This document shows positions 47,101-59,100 of a stretch of 64,000 nucleotides of DNA, piece after piece. Positions within the stretch are counted from its first letter, which is position 1, and every line of letters starts with the position of its first letter. Under the pieces are notes generated by a model, which was given only the letters and a program-made list of their open reading frames with translations, was not told the DNA's origin and searched no databases. The stretch is from Trichobilharzia regenti (taxonomy: Eukaryota; Platyhelminthes; Trematoda; Strigeidida; Schistosomatidae): NCBI GenBank assembly GCA_944472135.2, contig OX235265.1:57547112-57611111 (forward strand), given 5' to 3'. A program made the translations under genes and the position numbers.

Positions 47101-50100
47101 ATGAAACATATAACCTTAGCAGAACACCTTCATTAGACTCGGTCCTCTGTCGTTGCTTTTAGCTGGCTCCACGACTGTCCACAAGCTTTCATCCCCCCCT
47201 CCTTCACGTGATCTCCTCTATGTTAATCCCATACGCTTAACTAGCTGCTTCCCACTCAGGTTCTACTCAACAGTCTTATCAATGAATGTTAAATGCACCT
47301 CCATTTTCATATGAGTAATTGTTGAGCGATATGTTTTGGCTGGCTATTTATCAGAGTTCGTTAATGTTTGCTTATCTTTTCCAGTTGGCCATCAGATCTT
47401 CAGCGTCGGGTGGAGGCATTTGTAGATGAAAGTATCCAGGTAGGCCGTCTTCAACTACCTGTTATATATCCTGAAGTATTAAGATAAGTACAGTAACAGG
47501 TTGGTAGCCCTGGTGATTACTGGTTAGAATACCGTGATGTTCTGCATTCCCTGACAACTTCAATCATCATCCGTTTTTGTAGGCGTTCAGCTTGTCTAAT
47601 AGACATTTGGAAAACAGGTGTGTTACACAACATTCTACTTATAAGTAGCTAAATTCCTTATGGTTAAATTTCCAGAAATGTATATTCTTGTCTGTTCAGG
47701 TGGACATTCACTCGGGAGACCTTCAAGCAACATCACATACCATTACCCTGAGTGGATCCCGGATGGGAAAAGACGGGTTGAGCTTCTGTTGATAACACTG
47801 AGATCATGTGAAAAGGAAATGAAGGCTTGTATACAGTCATTTATGGAGCCAGGTGAAAGTGGTGACACAGAACCGAGTGTAGTGGAAATGTGCTGCTGAC
47901 ACAAGGAATGGACATTTATAATACTCGGTTCGGTTCAAATGTGAATAACAACGTAAGCACGGTACGCACCATAAAACACATAAATTTATTCATTATTATA
48001 ATAGACATTAATGCTTACTTATAAAACCATGTAGCTCTTCGAACCTCACTTGGCTGTTCTTCCCAGTAAACTGATCGTCGTTCCCTTTTCTTCACGTAAA
48101 CATCATACCGACCACCATCAACTTGAACAATTATTTCTTGAGTTTCATTCGCTCCAGATGTATAAGACAAATCATCATTAGATATTGGCAAAGCATTTGA
48201 TGTAGATGATAAACAATAAGAACGAAAGAATTCTGTTTCGATTTGATAAGAATCATGACGTGAGAATGGCCACCATATAGATATATTGTCAACAATTGTA
48301 GAGTAGAACCAATACGCTCCAACTGGATGATATGTGGCTGGAAGGTGTATATATTAGATAGAAAATATTATTATGCAAGCAGACTGTTCGTAGTTAAAAC
48401 ATGAAAGTTGCATTCAACCTGACAGAGCATGCAGGAGGGTAGTGAACAGTCAAATGTGATTTAAAAGACTCCTTGAATTAAGTAAGAGGCTATCAAAACA
48501 GTTGTTGACTTCATGAGATACTGCTGGCATTATCTCACACACTTAGATGTATCATATTTTAACACAGTACAGTACTCATAACTTGTGTGAATATTAACTA
48601 TTAAAATGTGTTTACATTTGGCCACAGTAATAACAACTTTGTGATAACTGTACTATGAAAGGATGAATAGTAGACAGATAGATAGATAGATAGATGGACA
48701 GAATGCAACCATCTCAGATAATCAAATATTTACAGACACTGAGATTAGAGAGACCGTCTTGGATTCTCAACGACATTTGTTCCAAGAGGTCTTAATATTC
48801 TAGCATTAATTTCGGAAATATGTAAGTGTATATAGGACAGGTCACGTTCTCCTAAGCATATTCATTTCTCATCAAGCTAAGAATCAAGCACAACCCACTG
48901 CGGCAACACCAGACTAGGTTTTGACCAGTTGAAGTTCAAATCCAACTAATTTAGCCTTGGCAACTGGGTAGTATTGTGGTGAGAGCTAGCTGTTAGCCAA
49001 AATTGGTGGACAGTAATTTACGTCAATGTTTATGTCCCCAATATTGGTCGTGAGGAAAATGAGAACAGAGGCTTTGCGCAGGCGGATACAGTTAACATAT
49101 AGATGATCTGACATTCAAGAAACAGCCAGAAAGAGATGCAAGGTTAACTTTCTGTGAGAAACAACCAGCAGAAGACTGTGTTTTTCTGCTAACTATAATC
49201 TACAATATGTACATGAAAATCTATAAATATGTGATTTCCTTACTAAACGATCTGTTGCCTGGCCCTTGTCTTCTGTTGTTACAGTATTATCAATAAGTGT
49301 GGCTCGTAGCCCGGTACAATAAAGACCTGTTTCGTGAAATGAGTTCAAACACAAATTTGGAGATGTTTTTTATTTACGGTAAGGTGTTTTTCGCTTACAT
49401 CAACTGAGAAAAACGCTACATCTACCGAAACGAATCTACTGTACATCTTCACATTCATGAAAACACACCAGTAGCTAAATGACATGACAAGCATTGATTC
49501 ATGTCAATTCATATGGAAATCTACGAACATTATTCCAACTGGGCTGGGATATAATGTAAATATCCTAGACAGATGAAACACAAAGAAAGTGAAATAATTA
49601 CCAAATCAATGTGCGAATACTGGACATGTTGATATAGACTGACCGAGTGGATTTCAACACAGAACTGTGAAAAAATATAGCACCTCAAGTTACCACACTT
49701 CATAAGTACACTATTGTAGAGTAAACAACGCAACGAAATTCAGTGGACAGAAACGTACAAGAAAAACAATACGTAAATGGAGAGAAATGAGAATGTAATG
49801 GGAGAACATAAAGAGTGAATGTATCCGCACCATGTAACCAACAATTGGTTCTTTACGTGTTGAGGACTCCAGCCAGGCAACCAAACACAGTCACCGCAAA
49901 CAACGAATGATTCGTCCATAGAGAGTTCCTAAAGCTGAAGCTGTTGCCTAGATGGACAATGAGATCTTTGTGATTAAACCACCCAGTCCAGACAACACAA
50001 TAATACCGAAATCTCCCTTTATTACTCTGTTATATTTACCTATGTGAATCTTTCTTTTCTGTCACCTACAACTCCTATAATCAGCACTAAAATATAACCA

Positions 50101-53100
50101 GAGAAGTAAGTTGGTGATTTAATCATTTGAGTATTGATTACCAAAGCTACTACCAATAAATTCAGTTATTCAAGTGTTGGTTTATTATTATCAGTTATTA
50201 TTGATCTAATCACAAAAGTAATGATAATTAAATAAATAATAATAGAATAAAAACCAGGTGTAAGGCACATGAGATTTTCTTAGAAAAAACGTATAAAATA
50301 CTTCCGTTTAGGGTACATGGGACACCTGAATAGACACATATACTACAAAGCGTATAAACTGTCTTGTTATATTAAGTAAAAAGGTAAATTTCTCTTTCAT
50401 TTATGCGGTATACTTATGATACTGTAACGACAGAAGACAAGGGCCAGGCAACAGATCGTTTATTGAGAAAGTGTACATTATTGTCAGTGGAGGAGAAATG
50501 TCTTCTGATTGGTTGTTTTCCTGTTGAAGGGTATTCTGTACTGCCTGTGATCGTTTCTCAGAAAGTTGAGCCGTATATCTGCGAATCATATTCGCACATG
50601 TTAAGTCTTCTGTGATTGGTTGGTGAGTTACTCAAGGTTAAGCTCTGTTATTGTTTTACTCATGATCCCGATTCAGGACGTAACATTGACGTAAATTGCT
50701 ATTTACAATTTTGGCCTGCAGCCAGCTCTCACTACAATACTACCTAGTAGACAAGGCTGAAGTAGGGGGAGCGGGATTCGGATATTGACCAAAATGATGT
50801 AAAAACAGGCGCTTAAGCAACGTCTCCACACAACACGTAAAGCCAACAAAAGAGAAAAACATGAGAACACAATGAACAAGGTAGATTCCGTTATTAATAA
50901 CATCTCGCAAGTAATTAGTCAACATTTACGGACTAAAGTGAGTCCAATACAATGTACAATTGCTTGTTGATTTCGGTTGCTTAACACCACCTGAATTTTA
51001 TCGTGTTCGTGACAATATGTAAAATCAATTGGCAGAATTCGATTAGCATTATGAGACTAGAGAAAATGTAACATCGTCTACCGACACAGACACTGAATTA
51101 TTCGTTGAAGAGCTCATTAGCTGCGACAGTGAGTTCAAGAACTTAGATGTCTGAAGAGAAAATAGTTAACTAGAGGTTACAAATGTGCTTTGCTGACAAA
51201 TACGATGCCCATATCACAAAGTCTTGCCAAGTAACTACAACCCAATATGTAATGACTTCGTTCGATCACTTCACCGAGCAATATTATTAGAATGAGCTGA
51301 TGACTGAGTGAGTTTCAACGCAGAACTTTTTAAAAAAGGTGCAACAGTTTAATTTTCCAAACTCTATACAGAATACAAAGATAATGAAAGAGATTTAACG
51401 GGAAGATAATGAGTAGGAATGTACGAGAGAGACTAATTGCAAACCGAATAATGAGGATTAAATGGCTTTAGAAGACTAAAAGGAGCGAACAAATCAGTGC
51501 CATTGATATTGGTTTTGAGTCACATCACCAACAGTATCAAGTCATCGGTCTTACCGCCTTGTGGGCTGAAGCCACACTGTCTACACCACTTTACGTACTA
51601 AAGTCTCGTCAACAATCAGTCTGTTAAAGCTGGTGTAACTTCTCAAATAGGTGAAATGGTCAACATGCTCTACCACTTCTCTCTCTATCTTCGAACTAGG
51701 AGTCAATGCACACTAGCCTTGCAGCATGATTTTACATTTGACAGGGAGGAAATCATGAGTATACACCAAGTCAACAAGACTACACCCTGGCAACAAATTA
51801 ATCATTGGGTTAATAAAGCTGACTAGGGGGTCACAACCACCAGTTCATTTATGATGAGCTTAAACAAAAATGACGACAACAGACACCACCGATTATCATT
51901 TATTCAGATGACAACTCTCCGTAAGCTCTTACACGGCTACTTGAGTTTGAGTAGACTGCCTTGATTAATGTGATATACTTTCTCGTCCAAACACTGCCAC
52001 AGCACCTTTTGGTGGAATACCGCCTACAGGTTAGGAAACACGGCAACTGTTGGATATCAGTAAGTATACCTATGATAAAGAATCCGTTGAAAGGTGAAGA
52101 CACGATCAATACACCCTCTTCCTGGCTTAAAGTCTAACTGTTTCCCAACGATCTTTTTCTCCCAAGCATTGTTCAGTCTACGCAGGATTATTGAACCTAC
52201 ACCTTTAGATACTCTGTTAGTCAGGGTATTTCCCTAGTGATTATTACAGGAAGACTTATAAAGTGGGGTAATCAATAACTTGCTGTCTCAGAAATATGAA
52301 ATACATTTAAAGTTCGAGAAGCTAGGGCCTTAGCTTATTGCAAAAATTGTATACATGTACGTGACTACCTTATTATTCACTTCCCCAGAGTGGGAAGACA
52401 GAACAGACGACTTGTGGGTTGTCCAACAGTTGCACTTTACTCCATACACCCTGAGTAACAAGCAACACAACTTCCCCAACAATAGTGACATCGATTTACA
52501 CTTCGCTTAAAGTTTGTAGTAGGTGGTTCATTGGCTTAGGCACTCAACTTGAAACCAGCGGGCTCCAGGTTCGACTTCGCTTCACTTCAGGCTTGTATCT
52601 GAGTATTGTCAACTTTCACACCATAAGTGCTGGCCTTAGCCTGGTACATGAGAAATCTATTCCAGATAACGAATTTAAAACACGCAAAGTTTCTACGGCA
52701 TAAACACTCATCTGAAATGCATGTGATACATACGTAAGTATACTCACCTGTCGGTATGGAAGACGATATTATTGATGTTGGATTAGCTACTTGAGAATAA
52801 GATTGTGTAACCTGGTCTGTTCCCGATGGTAAAGAAGTATAAGCAGTTTTTATACCATCTGATGGATTGCTTGGAATTAACAGGTAAGACACTTGATTCG
52901 GTTCGGAAGTTGGAGGTATAGGTGGAAATGCATTGCATGGCATATTGGAAATGTTTGTTGCTGTTGAAGTTCTAGAAGTAACAGTGCTGATATCTGGTGG
53001 TAAGACATAACGAGGTCGTTGACCCGATTTGACTGTCATAGAACCCGACGGTTTGGGCTTTATTTCAAATATGAAGTTAGAAAATTACGAACATAGAACA

Positions 53101-56100
53101 CGTTTATAGGCTGATTGATTAACAATCTGTATAAAGTCTATTATACAAAGGCATTTCCCAAAGAATCAAAAAGAAAAATATGTCCTTGCAGATGTTTCAC
53201 TATTCACTAGCTGACAGCTTCATCAAAGTAGCAGTAAACCATAATTTATAAAATAGCATGTTTCTGGGTAATAGAGAATGCTTAACACACTTGTGTTGAC
53301 CACGGTTTAAATTCTGTCTTAACCTGTCAATCCCATTCAAAATATTTGGACTCCATTTCATGTAAAATGCTTTTATAAGAAAAGGCACAAACAGCGAGGA
53401 AAATTTTCTTTTCGACGATTCATTTTCATGAGCTGTACAATTGTAATTATAATTAAACACATAAGTTTTTGACCAATCAGATACTGGTAAACTTTGTCCT
53501 TGAAAATTCTACTACATAATGTGAGGTGTAAGAAGGGATGACTAATTGTAAGTTAGAAAGGAGACAGAAGTTGGCATGACCTAATAAGTGTGAGATAATG
53601 ACTAATCAATAAGCTAGTGTAGAGTGGACAGGAATTAGTGGAAAATGCTTTTACTATGAGACGTTAAATCTGTCGCCATATACATTCTAACTTTGTTTCT
53701 AATAGACAATATGCCTTCTGATTTGCGTAGCTTTTCAATACTATTTATCTTCGGTGTATGCTTTAGTGGTTGTTAAAGAGGCATAAGTTGAATAAATTTA
53801 TTGAAGGCCACAGATAATTGTGTTTAAAAGAAATACATCCAACAAACTTTATTTTCAATGTCGCGTCGCCCGCTTGAAGAACTTCATGAATCCCCCTGAT
53901 GCCTTGATAGTTAACATGATGATTTTTAAGTGATTTTTGAGTGAAACGACATGATAATTTGAGTGTTTATCAGACAGGATGAATGAATTCTTGATGTTTT
54001 AGGCCAGATATCGATGTTATATATGTCCAAACCGAGCTCACTTTTAACAATTTGAAAAAATTTGGGCATTGGGTATATGATATTCACTATAATAAAGTTT
54101 TTTTTTGTATTTCCCAATGAATCAAAAACAGAACGATATTGCTTTTACTGACGTTTCTCTATTTAATGCTAATAGCTTTATAATGAATAATGCATACATA
54201 TAATGCATAATGAAAAATTTCAGGAATCATAAAGAACGTCTAATATCGGAAGCACTTCATTTCAAGTGAAATCCAAATTGTCTGAATAGGAATGATGGAC
54301 TAAAACAGGATTTGACCTGGTTACAACACCTCCCTTCCCCATGAAGTGACAAAATCAACACAAATGTGATAAGCAATTTCATTATATAGACACACGCTGC
54401 TTTTATAATTTTGCACACTTATCAAATCCAACAATCTACACCTGGTTGTGTTATTTTTACCAATTGGCCAATTTGACAACGAAAAGGTGACCCCATACTG
54501 AGGAACGATGATTAAGTAGTCATATATATGCTGAGATTTTGTAAATTCCGGTTTAGTAATACTTTGATAAAGCTATTAGCATTAAATAGAGAAATGTCAG
54601 TAAAAGCAATATCGTTTTGTTTTTGATTCACTGAGAAATACAAAAAAAACCTTTATTATAGCTACCAATGGTTCATTTCGTGAAATCCGGATCCGATATT
54701 TCCATTGGTTATATCAGATGGAATTTTACAACTTAATCATTTTCGCATGTCAATATTGATTATTATTATTTACATGAAAACTTGTGCGTCAGTGGCACAG
54801 CGGATAGGACGCTCGCCGGCCATGCCCATGGTCTGGGGTTCGATACCCTGCCGACGCACTCCTTTACCTCGCTAAGCCAGAAATAATGCTGGTAGAGAGA
54901 AAAGGTTGGGCATAAGGCCAGCAACCCCATCTTGTAAAAAATAAACACTGCTACAGAAACTTCAAGCCACTAGCTTGAGGCCCTGTGTTCCACTGGGAAC
55001 GTGAAGGAAAATTTTAAAAAAAACATGAAAACTTACTACAGTGTAGGCACCGAGATGCGCCATAAACAACAATTAAACAATTCATGGAAAAGAAATAGAA
55101 TGGTTTATGAATAGCATTATGGGAAGCAGACAATTATACTTATCAAGAGCGTGTAAGGAGTATTTATCACCTGACGTTAATTTCAGAAAATGATGCACCA
55201 AAGGATGCTAACCTAATAAAACTATCCTTTATTCCACGGCGCCATATTTTCACGTATGTGGTAGTTCTAATGGCTCACCTGCTCGGATGACTACAGGTGC
55301 AGGTTCCTGTCAATCTTGCGATAACACATTCTACTCAAGTGGTGAAAACCACATACAATACTTACAGAAACCGATTGCTATCTGATTAAGTGAGATCTAA
55401 GCAGTGCTTATGTTATCGTACGATAAAAATCTGCACACTCAGAACCAGGTTTTGAAATGTTACCCGATAACCAACTGCGATCCCATGGAGTTTGCAATGA
55501 GCTGTACTTATTGTGTGAGGTCTAGTGATACCACTTAGTTACCCAAACCCCGGTAGGTGGAGTGGGATTCGAACACACGACTGAGTACCTGAACTTAAGC
55601 ACCTAGACCAATAGATCACAGCTTCACACGGTGGTAGATCTACAGCAGTAGACACACCCTTCATAGATGCCTCTAGAATGCCAACGTCTACATTTCACCC
55701 CACGCTTATTGCAGAATTAAAATATACTTGTATGACTTCTTGAAGTCAACCTATCGGTGTGGTGATCATTCGAATTATAAAATCGATAAAATAACCACAT
55801 GGCTTTTCAGAAATACAGTGACTACATACTCTAACACTTGTAAATAAGTAGCTGATAAAGTATATAAAAATCCTGATTTGCTGGTTGAAATTATGCTATG
55901 ATTTTAAGCTTTCATATATGCAAGCGGCGATTGACAGCTTGGAAAAAGTATGTAGGACAAAGTTTACAGAAGGCATACAAGTAGTTCATCTATCCTCATT
56001 CAGAAATATATTCTTTATTCTTTCTTAACTACAAAAAAGTAGACAAATTCTGTCTTTTTTATTTTGATTTTAGGTCAGAGTTTACACTAAGTCTGGATAA

Positions 56101-59100
56101 TATGTGGAAAAAATTGAAATACGACGTAGTGGACTGAATTCGAACACTACTGTATTTCCTATTCGAATTATGATATGTATCCATATGATGTGTGTGTTTT
56201 GTTGTTGACAGTCAATTACATTTTGCTGTGTATGTGGATCGATATTCCATTATAACTGACAATATGCTCTTTTCTGTCCACTAACTAAGTAAATATGTAT
56301 GACCTTGTCACATGACATTACAACCAATCATGTTAAGACTGTCTATTGATTCGTTCATTTTTGAACATTCGCTCATACACTTGTGTGGCATTGATTTTTC
56401 CTTGTTTGAAAAATACAAGTATCATCGTGAACCTGGTGGTTTCCTGATTTCCGCCTTCTTGCGTCAGGACTATTAATTACTCGACCAGAACATAACAATA
56501 ATTTGGTAGCATGGTATGGATTCAGATTGCCTGAAGGTGAAGTTGAACCAGTCTGTTGGTTGACGAACATTTCCATCAATTCATTTGTTGTTCAAATAGT
56601 AATTCCAATTTAGAAAAATCCATAGTTTTCCCCGTCGCCAAATTATTATGTACTGGTCGAGTAATTAATAGTCCTGACGCAAGAAGGCGGAAATCAGGAA
56701 ACCACCAGGTTCACGATGATACTTGTATTTTTCAAACAAGGGAAAATCAATGCCACACAAGTGTATGAGCGAATGTTCAAAAATGAACGAATCAATAGAC
56801 AGTCTTAACATGATTGGTTGTAATGTCATGTGACAAGGTCATACATATTTACTTAGTTAGTGGACAGAAAAGAGCATATTGTCAGTTATAATGGAATATC
56901 GATCCACATACACAGCAAAATGTAATTGACTGTCAACAACAAAACACACACATCATGTGGATACATAACAAACTATACAATAAGCCTTTCGTTCAAAATC
57001 ATCTCAAGTATTTAAACTTATCTTAAATTCACATGAACTTAGTTAAGCATGAAAGCGAATCTCATTATCAAAGTTTAACGATGACAACCTGGTTGAAATT
57101 ACTTCTTATAACCCCTATAATTACACATCGGTTGATTATATGGCACTTTAAACCATTTCGAAATGAGCCTGTCTGGATACTGATCTAATACCTTTTGTAT
57201 AAATGATAGTGGGAATACTATGTTAGGAACGGCCATGATCTACAGTAACCTGCTATCCCTTAAACTTGATGATGTTAAGAACGGACAGACGAAAACATTG
57301 AGTCACTAACTGCTAAGATGAATCACACACAAGCGGGCGGTCAACTTAGGCACTCGAAATGTTGCGAACCGAAGGTAAAATGGAGTTAACGACATGGTTT
57401 GATTATCATAGCTTATTAAGCTTATTCATCTAATACCTCTGCTAGAATTTATGCGCCTCACCACTGTTAATCCTGTGTGCTTTACTTAAGCTCTTTTCGC
57501 CACTTTCATCTTGATTTCTCACTTTTCCATACAACCCTTGGTGGATTCGAATCTCCCGATTTCACAGTGTATTGTCGTAAGATTAACTGAATTGAAAAAT
57601 TCATGTGACACTATTACTAGAGTTACTTCTGGAATTGCAGTTCTACACAAGCACTATTCAAGGCACTATATTTTTTCCACTTCTTCAGGAGCTTCGTAAA
57701 TATCGACCTACGTTAATTCGAATGTTATTGTACTATGCCAGTGCACTTTATACCTGAGTGTATAAGTAAAAAAAAGTGCGGGTACAATATTGGTTCACTC
57801 CAAAAGTGTATAGGTTGTTCACGTGGTAACTCTGATGCACACAGGAATAAATATAAATACGGTATAATGAAACCAGAAGTTAGTTTATGGCAGATCTGCA
57901 GAGAAAAATCTTTGCAACCTAAAAAAGCAGAACGAAGTTAAACTTTAAGAACCAGTAAGTACCAACGAAGAAATGATCTTGAATGCACCTATCATGAGAT
58001 AGAGGTTAGTTCTACGTATAAAATATATGCATCCATGAAAATAGTCAATTTAACGGCATAAAAATGTTACACAGGATATTTTTCTTGGACGTGAGACAAA
58101 GATACCTTCCAGTTCTGGATTACTATCAAAAGAGTTATTTTATTACATGCTATACATGCTCTTATCTAGGTTTTCTAGCACTAACAGCAACCATAATCTT
58201 TATATATGTCCAAACTTGACAGCCAAAAATAACCCCAAACTAACGAGCGATGATCAAGTTAGAAAACTTTGCCTATTTTTCTCACCCCTTAACCCTTTGC
58301 TATACACATGCTGAGATTTTGTAAATTCCGGTTTAATAATACTTTAAGGAAGCTATTAGCATTAAATAGCGAAACGTCAGTAAAAACAATATCGTTTTGT
58401 TTTTCATTCATTGGGAAATACAAAACCCTTATTATAACCACAATCTTTCCCTAAATTAACCCTAACGTGAAAAAATCACTAAAATAACCCTAATCTAACT
58501 CGAAAGAGCCTTAATGTCTTCTTCATTAGTCTAACCAACTCCTTACCTATCATTAGTCTAAACCTCAACTTCATATTTCCCGAAGCTAGCCTGCAACTAA
58601 CCAGATATCCCGTTTAATACCATAACACTTCACTAGGCATGTTATATTGAAGATTAAAATATTATCTGCTAGCATTTAATAACTTGCTCAGTGAGCGTTT
58701 CAGAAACACTGGTGCACTGCACTCCCTATAGGTATCTACTAGTGCTTTAAATTTAACCTGGCCAAAAACATGCACCTGAGATCTGAAACCGTGATAAAAC
58801 CACATGCTGGACGAACAGAAGAATCCATTACTTTGATTATTTAACTTTTTTAGGGTTTACTTACTATGGAAGGAGGGGGAGACTTCGTGTCTTCCGTATG
58901 ACCACTATCTGACGACATCAAATTCACACCAGGAAACCTTTCACCATAGCCTGAGACAAGTCCTTTTGTTTGATTTTCATTTTCTCCAACAAATGAGGCT
59001 AATTCTTCAGACTTGACAGGTGAACTAATCTGTGGAACAAGTGTTGGACCGATAGGCAGCGAAGCTTGAGACAAGCTGAGTGTCAGGCCTGATAAGTTAT

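Noticed and set aside
48671..48699. GATA repeat as a functional or sex-linked satellite
   Set aside because: Only about five units, too short to mean anything beyond a microsatellite.
53125..53230. A second full copy of the 54088 foldback family
   Set aside because: Only short stretches match and no inverted partner was found, so it is left as a possible relic.
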